From contig JAPLSA010000030.1 of NCBI GenBank assembly GCA_026398815.1, positions 1 through 64,000 on the forward strand: 64,000 bases of DNA, written 5' to 3'. Shown piece by piece: positions 52,832-63,269 of this stretch. The DNA comes from Gammaproteobacteria bacterium. GTDB taxonomy: Bacteria; Pseudomonadota; Gammaproteobacteria; Nevskiales; Nevskiaceae. A program made the translations under genes and the position numbers. The first letter of the stretch is position 1, and each line of letters starts with the position of its first letter. The notes under the pieces are model-generated. The model ran no database searches and was not told the origin of the DNA. It worked only from the letters and a program-made list of their open reading frames with translations.

Positions 52832-54137
52832 GGGATGGGGTCCCGCCGCGCAGCCAGTCGGCGAAGCTCGGCTCGCCGGTGGCCGCCGCCGCCTGCTCGG
52901 CCGCCGCCAGCCAGGCCGCCAGCCGCTGGTCGTCGTCATCGTCGCGGGCGATGTCGGGTGCCGCGCCACGACACCACAGCCAGAGATCGGCCAGCCGGTA
53001 CGACGCCGGATCGCGGGCCGGCAGCAGGCGCCGTTCCGCACCGCTTTCGCCCAGCGCGCCGCAGGCGATCAGCGCCCGCACCGCGCGCGCCATGCGTTCG
53101 CCATCAACGGCCAGCCGCCGCTCGATGTCGGCCACCGGCAACGGCGGCTGGCCGGCGGCGAAGCGCCGGACCACCAGCATCATCACGCGGATCGGCAGGT
53201 ATTCGATTTCCCGGCTGGTCGGCAGCGGGATCTCGATGGCGCCGACCAGCTGCCGGGGATGCTGCAGGTAGAACGCCAGCCGGCAGCCGAACAGCACGAT
53301 CAGCCAGCTCACGTACAGCCAGATCAGCAGGATGATCAGGATCGCGAAGCTGGAATAGATGGCGCTGTAGCTGGAAGCGCCGGCGACGAACTTGGCGAAA
53401 CCGATGCTGGCGGTTTCCCAGGCGATGCCGGCGAACAGGCCACCGCCGACGGCCGCCGACATCCGAACCTGGGTGTTCGGGATGAAGCTGTAGACGAAGG
53501 TCAGCGCGGCAACGATCAGCACGTACGGCATCAGCTTGGTGACCAGCAGGATCGTGGTGCCGAACGGCTCGTACAGCGCCAAGGTCGTCACCACGGTGCT
53601 GGAGCGCACCGAGGCGGTCAGCGCGATCGCCGAGAACACCAGCACCGGGCCGATCAGCAGCACCGACAGGTATTCGCCGAAGCGCTGGGTCAGGCCGCGT
53701 TCCTGGCGGATCTTCCAGATGAAATTGAAGCTGGCCTCGATCTTGGAAATCATCGACACCGAGGTGTACAGCAGCAGCGCGATGCCGATCGAGCCGAGCA
53801 CGCCGACCTTGATGTTGTCGACGAAGGTGATGATGTTGCCGCTGATCACCGCCGCCTGGTCACCGAGTGGTTCGAGCGCGCGGTTGAGGATCGGCTCCAG
53901 CTGGTTGTGCACGCCGAACGCCTTGAGCACCGAGAACGCCAGCGCCAGCAGCGGCACCAGCGACAGCAGTGTGGTGTAGACCAGGCTCATCGCCCGCAGC
54001 GAGATCTCGCCTTCCAGCAGATCGCGCAGCAGGGCCAGCGCGTAGCGGCCCGGCTTCAGCAGCCGGCGCCCGAGCATGGAAGTGGGTTCGCGCAGCCACA
54101 GCAGGTCGTGGACGCGTTGATAGGGCGGCGGGAGCAT
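52827..54137 (-). CDS. YihY/BrkB family inner membrane protein
   Basis: A protein of 436 residues. Six hydrophobic segments in the first 300 residues, with the BrkB marks RAMSLVYTTLLSLVPLLALAFSVLKAFG and SYSAIYSSFAILIILLIWLYVSWLIVLFGCRLAF. The C-terminal 130 residues are a winged-helix-like soluble domain (RVMMLVVRRFAAGQPPLPVADIERRLAVDGERMARAVRALIACGALGE), typical of the long YihY form, formerly misnamed ribonuclease BN. Role in envelope or transport is unclear. Divergent from recQ, 227 bases apart. Confidence 0.9.
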   Translation of the reverse strand: MLPPPYQRVHDLLWLREPTSMLGRRLLKPGRYALALLRDLLEGEISLRAMSLVYTTLLSLVPLLALAFSVLKAFGVHNQLEPILNRALEPLGDQAAVISGNIITFVDNIKVGVLGSIGIALLLYTSVSMISKIEASFNFIWKIRQERGLTQRFGEYLSVLLIGPVLVFSAIALTASVRSSTVVTTLALYEPFGTTILLVTKLMPYVLIVAALTFVYSFIPNTQVRMSAAVGGGLFAGIAWETASIGFAKFVAGASSYSAIYSSFAILIILLIWLYVSWLIVLFGCRLAFYLQHPRQLVGAIEIPLPTSREIEYLPIRVMMLVVRRFAAGQPPLPVADIERRLAVDGERMARAVRALIACGALGESGAERRLLPARDPASYRLADLWLWCRGAAPDIARDDDDDQRLAAWLAAAEQAAAATGEPSFADWLRGGTPSL

Positions 54138-54364
54138 GGCCCGGATTGTCGCGACCACGGGCGGCGCTGTCCATGCAGCGGGCGGCTGCCGCAGCACGGG
54201 CGTTGCATCCGGCGGTGAACGCCGGCATGCAGGAAAAGCCTTCGCGCAGGCGCGTTCGCGCCGTTGCCGTTGCGCGCGTCCTCGCATTCACTGCGCGAGG
54301 CCCGCTTGTCGCCGTTCGCCAGCAGCGATAATGCCGGCCCGACTTGAGCTGCCCCGAACCCGAG

Positions 54365-56605
54365 ATGGACCGTCCCCGCACACTGGAAGCGCTGAAGCGC
54401 TGGTTCGGTTTCGACCACTTCCGGCCCGGACAGCAGGCGGTGGTCGAGGACGCGCTGGCCGGCCGCGACCTGCTGGCGATCATGCCGACCGGTGGCGGCA
54501 AGTCGCTGTGCTTCCAGCTGCCGGCGCTGCTGCGGCCCGGCGTGATGGTGGTGGTGTCGCCGCTGATCGCGCTGATGCAGGACCAGGTGCGGCTGCTGCG
54601 CGACAACGGCATTGCCGCCGCCTTCCTGAACTCGAGCTTGAGCGCGCGGGAATCGTCCGACACGCTGTCGGCCCTGCTGAAGGGTGAGCTCCGGCTGCTG
54701 TATCTGGCGCCGGAACGCTTGCTGACGGCCGACTTCCTCGACGGCTTCCTGCCCCGGCTGCAGGAAGCGCAGGGGCTGTCCGGCTTCACCATCGACGAGG
54801 CGCACTGCGTCTCCGAATGGGGCCACGACTTCCGGCCCGAGTACCGGCAGATGCACTGCCTGCGTGAGCATTTCCCGTCGGTGCCGGTGTTCGCCTTCAC
54901 CGCGACCGCCACCGGCCGCGTGCGCGATGACATCGTCCACCAGCTCGGCCTGCACGCGCCGGCGATCCACGTGTCCAGCTTCAACCGGCCGAACCTGCAT
55001 TACGCAGTGCGCGCCAAGGGCGGCCGCAGCTACAACGAGCTGCTCGAGCGCGCCCGCAGCCGGCCGCAGGACGCCGGCATCGTCTACTGCCTGTCGCGCA
55101 AGCGGGTCGACGAACTGGCCGACAGCCTGCGCGACGCCGGCATCCGCGCGCTGCCGTACCACGCCGGCCTGAGCGCCGACACCCGTCGCGCGAACCAGGA
55201 CGCCTTCATCCGCGACGACGCGCAGGTGATCGTCGCGACGATCGCCTTCGGCATGGGCATCAACAAGCCGGACGTGCGCTGGGTCGTGCATTACGACCTG
55301 CCGAAAACCATGGAGGGCTACTACCAGGAAGCCGGCCGCGCCGGACGCGACGGCGAGCGCGCCGACTGCTGGCTGTATTTCGGCATCGGCGACCTGAAGA
55401 CCGCTGAATTCCTGATCGCCCAGAAGGTCGATCCCGCCACGGGCGCACCTCTGGAGGCCGAGCAGCGGCTGGCCAAGCAGCAGCTGCGCAAGGTGCTCGA
55501 CTACGCCGAATCCACCGAATGCCGGCGGGCGATCCAGCTGCGCTACTTCGGCGAGAACTTCGATCCGCCGTGCGGCGCCTGCGACAACTGCAACGAACCG
55601 AAGCCGGTCGAAGACTGGACGCTCGAAGCGCGGCAGTTCCTGTCGGCGATCGCCCGGCTCGCGCAGCGCAACGAACGCTACGGCGCGGCCTATGTGATCG
55701 ACGTGCTGCGCGGTGCCGAAACCCAGAAGCTGATCGATCGCGGCCATCAATCGCTGTCGGTCTACGGCATCGGCAAGCAGCGTTCGCAGGACGACTGGCG
55801 CCTGCTGGTGCGGGCGCTGATCCACCAGGGGCTGGTCGAGGAGTTCGGCCACGAGTTCCCGGTGCTGCGTCTCAACGAGGCCAGCCGCGCCGTGCTCAAG
55901 GGCGAGCGCAAGGTGGTGTTCGCGGTGGCGCCCAAAGCCGAGAAGAAAAAGCGCACGCGCACTGCGGCCGCCGGCGAGACCGCCACGCCGGAAGGCGATG
56001 CGCTGTTCGAAGTGCTGCGCAGCCTGCGCAAGCAGCTCGCCGACCAGCAGGGCGTGCCGCCGTACGTGGTGTTCAGCGACGCCTCGATCCGCCAGATGGC
56101 CGAACGCCAGCCGCTGACCAGCACGGCGTTCCTCGACATCTCCGGCGTCGGCAGCCGCAAGCTGGCGCAGTACGGCGCGGCGTTCACGGCAGCGATCCGC
56201 AGCTTCCTGGTCGACAAGGGCCTGGCGGCGCCGGAAGCCCCGGCCGAAGACGCCAGCGCCTTCGTCGTCGACGACAGCCGCATCGTCGACGACGACCTGC
56301 CGGACACCGTGGTCGCCACTCAGGCCTTGTTCGACCGCGGGCTCGACGTCGACACGATCGCGGCCCGGCGCGGGCTCGATGCGGCGACGATCACCGGCCA
56401 CCTCGAAGCACTGCTGGCCCACGGCGCGGCCATCGACCTGTCCCGGCTGATCGCCCATGACCGGCTGCAGGAGATCGTCGCGGCGCTTGAACAGCACGGC
56501 GAACTGCGGCTCAAGCCCGCCTACGAGGCGCTGCAGGGCCGCTTCCGCTACGAGGAACTGCGGCTGGTCCGCGCCTGGCGACACGGACGCCAAGCGCCGG
56601 GCTGA
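54365..56605 (+). CDS. recQ: ATP-dependent DNA helicase RecQ, long form
   Basis: A protein of 746 residues (E. coli 609). Walker A MPTGGGKS (residues 40-47), DEAH box IDEAHCVSEWGHDFRP (DEAH at 144-147), FTATATGRVR, YYQEAGRAGRDG, the zinc site (RYFGENFDPPCGACDNC), RQC domain with RYGAAYVIDVLRG, an HRDC domain (about 540-615) and an extra C-terminal winged/HTH segment (about 649-697, LDVDTIAARRGLDAATITGHLEALLA), as in other long bacterial RecQs. The ATG at 54365 gives the normal start; a TTG seven codons upstream is possible. Confidence 0.95.
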   Translation: MDRPRTLEALKRWFGFDHFRPGQQAVVEDALAGRDLLAIMPTGGGKSLCFQLPALLRPGVMVVVSPLIALMQDQVRLLRDNGIAAAFLNSSLSARESSDTLSALLKGELRLLYLAPERLLTADFLDGFLPRLQEAQGLSGFTIDEAHCVSEWGHDFRPEYRQMHCLREHFPSVPVFAFTATATGRVRDDIVHQLGLHAPAIHVSSFNRPNLHYAVRAKGGRSYNELLERARSRPQDAGIVYCLSRKRVDELADSLRDAGIRALPYHAGLSADTRRANQDAFIRDDAQVIVATIAFGMGINKPDVRWVVHYDLPKTMEGYYQEAGRAGRDGERADCWLYFGIGDLKTAEFLIAQKVDPATGAPLEAEQRLAKQQLRKVLDYAESTECRRAIQLRYFGENFDPPCGACDNCNEPKPVEDWTLEARQFLSAIARLAQRNERYGAAYVIDVLRGAETQKLIDRGHQSLSVYGIGKQRSQDDWRLLVRALIHQGLVEEFGHEFPVLRLNEASRAVLKGERKVVFAVAPKAEKKKRTRTAAAGETATPEGDALFEVLRSLRKQLADQQGVPPYVVFSDASIRQMAERQPLTSTAFLDISGVGSRKLAQYGAAFTAAIRSFLVDKGLAAPEAPAEDASAFVVDDSRIVDDDLPDTVVATQALFDRGLDVDTIAARRGLDAATITGHLEALLAHGAAIDLSRLIAHDRLQEIVAALEQHGELRLKPAYEALQGRFRYEELRLVRAWRHGRQAPG

Positions 56606-56665
56606 CGTTGCCGCTGTCCCGCTGACGGCACATGAGGGCTCGTCATGCTTGACATCGTCCCGCGC

Positions 56666-56693
56666 TTGACACTCGAAAAACCACTGTTATGAT
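56666..56693 (+). promoter_or_regulatory. sigma-70 promoter for the phasin gene
   Basis: TTGACA (56666-56671), 16 bases, TATGAT (56688-56693), about 62 bases before the phasin ATG. A second TTGACA lies at 56649. This is the best promoter in the window. Confidence 0.7.
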
Positions 56694-56754
56694 GCGGTGC
56701 ATCAATTGTTGCGTCGCAGCATTGAAACCGCCCGTCACACGAGGAGTAGCGCAA

Positions 56755-57234
56755 ATGAACTTCCAGAGCGTTGTTGAAGATGTCAAAGGCCGCGTCGAGA
56801 CCCTCTCCGGTCACAGCCAGAAGGTTGCCGAGATCTCGATCGAAAGCCTGAAGCAGGCTGGTGATGTGGTGGTTGGCGGCTACAAGTCGCTGCTCAACGA
56901 GAACACCACCGCCGCCAAGGAAATCTATTCGGCTGCCGTGTCGAGCTTCGAGAAGGCGAAGACCGACGGCCTGAAGGCCATCGCCGCCGACCCGATCAGC
57001 TACCTGCCGGCCACCGACACCCTGGTGGCCCCGTTCAGCCAGACGGTCACCGTCGTCTCGCGCACCGGCGAGGAGCTGTACAAGGTGGTCAAGACCGGCG
57101 TGGAAACCATCCAGGCCCAGCTGACCGGCAAGTCGCCGGCCGCGAAGGTGGCCAAGGCCGCCAAGGCGACCACCAAGAAGGCCGCCGCCACCGTGAAGAA
57201 GGCGGTCAAGGCTGCTGAAAAGGCCGCCGAGTAA
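56755..57234 (+). CDS. phasin (PhaP/PhaF-type PHA granule protein)
   Basis: A protein of 159 residues. The phasin helical domain (MNFQSVVEDVKGRVETLSGHSQKVAEISIESLKQAGDVVV, then NTTAAKEIYSAAVSSFEKAKTDGLKAIAADPISYLPA) is followed by a basic Lys/Ala-rich tail (AAKVAKAAKATTKKAAATVKKAVKAAEKAAE), like the DNA-binding histone-H1-like tails of PhaF. It should coat polyhydroxyalkanoate granules and perhaps link them to the nucleoid. A GAGGAG ribosome site is 10 bases upstream, and a strong promoter precedes it. A 16-bp GC hairpin follows the stop. No phaC is nearby. Confidence 0.88.
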   Translation: MNFQSVVEDVKGRVETLSGHSQKVAEISIESLKQAGDVVVGGYKSLLNENTTAAKEIYSAAVSSFEKAKTDGLKAIAADPISYLPATDTLVAPFSQTVTVVSRTGEELYKVVKTGVETIQAQLTGKSPAAKVAKAAKATTKKAAATVKKAVKAAEKAAE

Positions 57235-57264
57235 GCAGCGCCTGCGTCCGCCATGCGGACCACC

Positions 57265-57300
57265 CTGAGCCGCGCTGCCCGAAGGGGCGGCGCGGCTCAG
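57265..57300 (+). terminator. GC hairpin after the phasin gene
   Basis: CTGAGCCGCGC-TGCCC-GAA-GGGGC-GGCGCGGCTCAG pairs almost fully over 16 bp, 30 bases past the stop. Only TCGTTT follows, so it may be a weak or U-poor terminator or a 3' stabiliser. Confidence 0.55.
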
Positions 57301-57326
57301 TCGTTTACGGCCTCCGGCCCACGATC

Positions 57327-57584
57327 ATGAACAAGCAGACCTTGCTCGACGGTCTCGAAACCATTGCCCAGCACGAAGCACAGGCGCTGGCGGCCCATCG
57401 GGCCGCGCTGCAGCAACGCTGGCAGGTGGCGCGCCGCACGCGGACCTTCGCCGAACTGCTGCGCCACCAGATCGACCTGCTGCCGCTGACCACCCGGCGG
57501 CTGCGCGACGATCATCGCCGGCGCGTCATCCTGCTGCGGGCGCTGCTGCGCGGTCCGGCCGGGCAGGCACAGCCGGCGTCCTAG
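57327..57584 (+). CDS. small hypothetical protein next to the phasin gene
   Basis: A protein of 85 residues, very basic, helical (NKQTLLDGLETIAQHEAQALAAHRAALQQRWQVARRTRTFAELLRHQIDLLP), with amphipathic repeats, no signal peptide and few hydrophobic stretches. I do not recognise it. No strong ribosome site is seen, so it could be spurious, but it shares phasin-like Ala/Gln/Leu helices and location with a PHA granule locus. Its stop overlaps the convergent DUF6489-like gene by four bases. Confidence 0.45.
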   Translation: MNKQTLLDGLETIAQHEAQALAAHRAALQQRWQVARRTRTFAELLRHQIDLLPLTTRRLRDDHRRRVILLRALLRGPAGQAQPAS

Positions 57585-57955
57585 CTGCCGGCGCTGTCCG
57601 GCTTCGGCGCGGTCTTGCGGGCGGCCGCGCGCTTGCGCGGCACCTTCGGCCTGGCGGCACCCGCCCCGGTCGCGCCCCTGGCGGACTTGCCGGCCCGGCG
57701 CACGCCGGCCGCCGAAGGCTCGGCCACCTTGACGCTGACCTTGGTCGCCGACACCAGCCGCTGCCACGGCGCGCTGGCCTTCAGGCTCTGCAGGTTGTCC
57801 TTGACGAAGCTCGACGGATCCAGCGTTTCCGCCGCCGCCCCGAGCTTGTCGCGGACGAAGCTCATCAGATCTTCCTGCAGGCCCGCGACATCCGGCAGGC
57901 CGAGGAATCGGCGCAATTCCTCGGGCTTGACGTCGATCTCGATCTTGATCTGCAT
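57581..57955 (-). CDS. DUF6489-like small protein with basic tail
   Basis: A protein of 124 residues. MQIKIEIDVKPEELRRFLGLPDVAGLQEDLMSFVRDKL is the DUF6489 start (beta strand then helix). The C-terminal 50 residues are a low-complexity Lys/Arg/Ala/Pro tail (GAARPKVPRKRAAARKTAPKPD) that may bind DNA or a phasin-type surface. No enzyme motif. The neighbouring phasin gene with its own Lys/Ala tail hints at a shared PHA context. The ATG at 57955 is used. Confidence 0.7.
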   Translation of the reverse strand: MQIKIEIDVKPEELRRFLGLPDVAGLQEDLMSFVRDKLGAAAETLDPSSFVKDNLQSLKASAPWQRLVSATKVSVKVAEPSAAGVRRAGKSARGATGAGAARPKVPRKRAAARKTAPKPDSAGS

Positions 57956-57987
57956 GGCGACGCTCCTCGAACCGTGGCGAATTCCTG

Positions 57988-58368
57988 TCAGGCGGCCGAT
58001 GCGAACAGCCCGATCACGCAGCCGACCGAGGCGATCCAGACGATCGAGCGCAGGGTGGCGAGATCGGCGATGTAGAGCACGCCGTAGACCACCCGCAGGC
58101 CGATGAAACTGAGCGCCAGCAGGTCGATCCGCGCCTGCGGCACGGCGGTCAGGTGAGCGATGATCACCGCCGCCGCGAACGGCGGAAACGCCTCGAAACC
58201 ATTGGCCTGGGCCCAGTTGGCGCGCGCCCGCCAGCCATCGAGGCGGGCCAGCATCGCGCGCGGCGCGCGGTTGTCGAAATCACGGCCGCCGGCGCCGAAC
58301 TTGGCCAGGCCGGTGAAGGCAAGCGGCAGGTAGGCGGCGATCAGCACGCACCAGTAGGCAGTCGTCAT
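57988..58368 (-). CDS. MAPEG family membrane protein
   Basis: A protein of 126 residues with four hydrophobic helices (AYWCVLIAAYLPLAFTGLAKFG, AAAVIIAHLTAVPQ, LLALSFIGLRVVYGVLYIADLATLRSIVWIASVGCVIG). ANWAQANGFEAFPPFAAAVI and VVYGVLYIADLATLRS are characteristic of the bacterial MAPEG/YecN-like group. No glutathione-dependent role is shown for the bacterial forms. It starts 8 bases after the purC stop, so it is probably co-transcribed. Confidence 0.85.
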   Translation of the reverse strand: MTTAYWCVLIAAYLPLAFTGLAKFGAGGRDFDNRAPRAMLARLDGWRARANWAQANGFEAFPPFAAAVIIAHLTAVPQARIDLLALSFIGLRVVYGVLYIADLATLRSIVWIASVGCVIGLFASAA

Positions 58369-58376
58369 CGGGGTTC

Positions 58377-59264
58377 TCAGTGTCCGGTCAGCAGGCGCTG
58401 CGCTTCGCGGTAGGTGGCCGCCGTGCGGGCGATGACCGGCTCCGGCAGCGCCGGGCCAGGCGCGGTCTTGTTCCAGTCCAGGGTTTCCAGATAGTCGCGC
58501 ACGTACTGCTTGTCGAAGCTCGGCGGGCTGATGCCGGGCTGGTACTGGTCGGCCGGCCAGAAGCGCGAGGAATCCGGCGTCAGCACCTCGTCGATCAGGT
58601 GCAGGGTGCCGGCGGCGTCGACGCCGAACTCGAACTTGGTGTCGGCGATGATGATGCCGCGCGTGCGCGCGAACTCCGAAGCCTCGCGGTAGAGCCGCAA
58701 GGTGATCTCGCGCACCTGATGGGCGAGCTTCTCGCCGACCAGCTTCACGGTCTCCTCGAACGAGATGTTGGCGTCGTGCTCGCCTTTCGGCGCCTTGAAC
58801 GCTGGAGTGAAGATCGGCTCGGCCAGCTGGCCGGCCAGTTCCATGCCCTTCGGAATCGGGATGCCGCAGACCGCGCCGGTGGCCTGGTAATCCTTCCAGC
58901 CGGAGCCGATCAGATAACCGCGCGCCACCGCCTCGACCGGCAGCGCCTTGAGCTTCTTCGCCACCACGGCGCGGCCGGCGCACTGCGCCAGTTCGGCCGG
59001 CGTCAGCCACCGGGCGAGATCGACCGAGGTGTCGAAGTGGTTCGGGATCAATGACGAGAAGCGCGCCATCCAGAACGCGGTCAGCGCGTTCAGCACCGCA
59101 CCCTTGCCGGGAATCGGGTCGGGCAGAATCACGTCGAAGGCGGACAAGCGATCGCTGGTAACGATCAGCAGATGGTCAGCGCCCAGTGCGTACAGGTCGC
59201 GCACCTTGCCGCTGTGCAGCTTCGGCAGGCTGGTAATCGTGGCTTCGTGGAGCGGCGTGGTCAT
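58377..59264 (-). CDS. purC: phosphoribosylaminoimidazole-succinocarboxamide synthase
   Basis: A protein of 295 residues of the longer SAICAR synthase form found in fungi and many bacteria (E. coli's PurC has 237). It adds aspartate to CAIR in purine synthesis. [68 protein letters not shown] and [21 protein letters not shown] are all standard. It lies between a CopD-like gene (5-base gap) and MAPEG. Confidence 0.96.
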   Translation of the reverse strand: MTTPLHEATITSLPKLHSGKVRDLYALGADHLLIVTSDRLSAFDVILPDPIPGKGAVLNALTAFWMARFSSLIPNHFDTSVDLARWLTPAELAQCAGRAVVAKKLKALPVEAVARGYLIGSGWKDYQATGAVCGIPIPKGMELAGQLAEPIFTPAFKAPKGEHDANISFEETVKLVGEKLAHQVREITLRLYREASEFARTRGIIIADTKFEFGVDAAGTLHLIDEVLTPDSSRFWPADQYQPGISPPSFDKQYVRDYLETLDWNKTAPGPALPEPVIARTAATYREAQRLLTGH

Positions 59265-59269
59265 GACGA

Positions 59270-59743
59270 TCAGGCTCCGACGAAACCAGACGAGAAGAAG
59301 TAGCGGCCGCCGCTGGCGATCGCGATCACCGCCAGACCGAGCAACAGATTGATGCCGACGAACAGGCGGATCTGGCCGACCCGGCGCCCGGCTTCCGGCA
59401 CGTCGCCGGCCAGCACCGCCAGCTTCAGCCGCTTCAGCGGCGCGAAATAGACGTGCAGCGCCAGCAGCATCATCACCAGGCCCAGGGTCAGCATGATGTG
59501 GACATGCGGGCCGACCGCCGCCATGCCGCCGAGCTTGCGGATCAGGTGCAGGCCGGTGCCCAGCAGCAGCGCCGCCGACAGGAACACGTAGCCGAAGAAG
59601 CGGTGCAGCACCTGCGCCCACAAGGTGGTGCGGGTTTTCGCGTCGATGCCGGCGAGCGTCGGCCGCAGGCAGACGTAGGCGAAGAACATGCCGCCGACCC
59701 AGATGGCGGCGAACAGCGTGTGGACAGCGATGGCGAGACCCAT
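59270..59743 (-). CDS. CopD-like / DUF4149-type membrane protein
   Basis: A protein of 157 residues with four helices ([82 protein letters not shown]). [14 protein letters not shown] with a conserved His and the HxYF motif resembles the CopD copper-export/heme-membrane-protein superfamily. Substrate unknown. The ATG at 59743 is used; the upstream frame has no support. Upstream region and the katG terminator follow at 59808. Confidence 0.8.
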   Translation of the reverse strand: MGLAIAVHTLFAAIWVGGMFFAYVCLRPTLAGIDAKTRTTLWAQVLHRFFGYVFLSAALLLGTGLHLIRKLGGMAAVGPHVHIMLTLGLVMMLLALHVYFAPLKRLKLAVLAGDVPEAGRRVGQIRLFVGINLLLGLAVIAIASGGRYFFSSGFVGA

Positions 59744-59807
59744 GGTGCGGACGGTGCAGGTGGCGAACAGGGCGTCACTGTATTGAAGTGACTCCGGACA
59801 CGCCACG

Positions 59808-59835
59808 AAAAAAGCCGCCGGACGAATCCGGCGGC
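59808..59835 (-). terminator. rho-independent terminator of katG
   Basis: Minus strand: GCCGCCGGA-TTCG-TCCGGCGGC then TTTTTT, 22 bases past the katG stop and before the CopD-like gene. Confidence 0.9.
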
Positions 59836-59857
59836 CTTGTCGGTGCAGCGACCCGCG

Positions 59858-62375
<2,518 letters not shown>

Positions 62376-63068
62376 ATGACCAAGCCGACCCTGCCGCCCG
62401 TGATTGCCCCGAGCATCCTGTCCGCCGATTTCGCGCGCCTCGGCGACGACACGGCCCAGGTGCTGGCCGCCGGCGCCGACTGGGTTCATTTCGACGTGAT
62501 GGATAACCACTACGTGCCGAACCTGACGATCGGCCCGATGGTCTGCGAGGCGCTGCGCAAGTACGGCATCCGCGCACCGATCGACGTCCACCTGATGGTC
62601 GAGCCGGTCGATCCGCTGGCCCAGCTGTTCGCCAAGGCCGGCGCCACCTCGATCACCTTCCACCCGGAAGCGACCCGGCATGTCGACCGCAGCCTGCAGG
62701 CGATCCGCGACGCCGGCTGCCAGCCGGGGCTGGTGTTCAATCCGGCGACGCCGCTGGACCACCTGCGCTACGTGATGGACAAGGTCGACATCGTGCTGCT
62801 GATGTCGGTCAACCCCGGTTTCGGCGGCCAGAGCTTCCTGCCCAGCGCGCTCGACAAGCTGCGCGAGGCGCGCCGCCTGATCGACCAGCACCACGCCGAA
62901 ACCGGCCACGCGATCCGCCTGGAAATCGATGGCGGCGTGAAGATCGACAACATCCGCTCGATCGCCGCCGCCGGGGCCGACACCTTCGTCGCCGGCTCGG
63001 CGATCTTCAACACGGCGGACTACGCCGCCACCGTCGCGGCGCTGCGCGCGGAAATCGCCAAGGCTTGA
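62376..63068 (+). CDS. rpe: ribulose-phosphate 3-epimerase
   Basis: A protein of 230 residues (E. coli 225), a TIM-barrel pentose-phosphate enzyme. [64 protein letters not shown] and [29 protein letters not shown] hold the catalytic aspartates and metal ligands. It leads towards trpE on the same strand, as in many proteobacteria (rpe-(gph)-trpE); no phosphatase gph gene lies between. Confidence 0.97.
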   Translation: MTKPTLPPVIAPSILSADFARLGDDTAQVLAAGADWVHFDVMDNHYVPNLTIGPMVCEALRKYGIRAPIDVHLMVEPVDPLAQLFAKAGATSITFHPEATRHVDRSLQAIRDAGCQPGLVFNPATPLDHLRYVMDKVDIVLLMSVNPGFGGQSFLPSALDKLREARRLIDQHHAETGHAIRLEIDGGVKIDNIRSIAAAGADTFVAGSAIFNTADYAATVAALRAEIAKA

Positions 63069-63122
63069 AGTCTTGCGCGCCTTCCGTAGTGCCTCGGATG
63101 GCACTCCGGAGCATGACTTCAA
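63065..63122 (+). terminator. possible structured hairpin after rpe
   Basis: TTGAAGTC (63065-63072) pairs with GACTTCAA (63115-63122) and encloses AGTGCC-TCGGAT-GGCACT. No T run follows, so it is a weak terminator candidate or an mRNA structure between rpe and trpE. Confidence 0.35.
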
Positions 63123-63156
63123 GAGGCGGCAGCCCTGGGCGAGGCGTAAGGCGATA

Positions 63157-63207
63157 ATGCGACGGCGGATGGCAAACGAAGGCAACTGCGGGTGGCGATG
63201 GCGCTGA
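63157..63207 (+). CDS. candidate trp leader peptide
   Basis: A 16-codon frame reads MRRRMANEGNCGWRWR with two Trp codons at positions 13 and 15, ending 62 bases before the trpE ATG. Position and Trp content suit an attenuation leader, but no ribosome site is clear, TGG is common in this GC-rich DNA, and I see no attenuator hairpin with a T run after it. The frame also overlaps a possible -10 (GATAAT), which would contradict transcription of its start. Confidence 0.3.
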   Translation: MRRRMANEGNCGWRWR

Positions 63208-63269
63208 TGGCAAGCGCTGCACCTTCCGCTGCGTGCTGTCCCGCCTCCTTCCAGACGCTTCACGACTCC

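Noticed and set aside
63153-63158. GATAAT as a trpE -10 promoter
   Set aside because: No -35 hexamer at normal spacing, and it conflicts with the leader-peptide reading.
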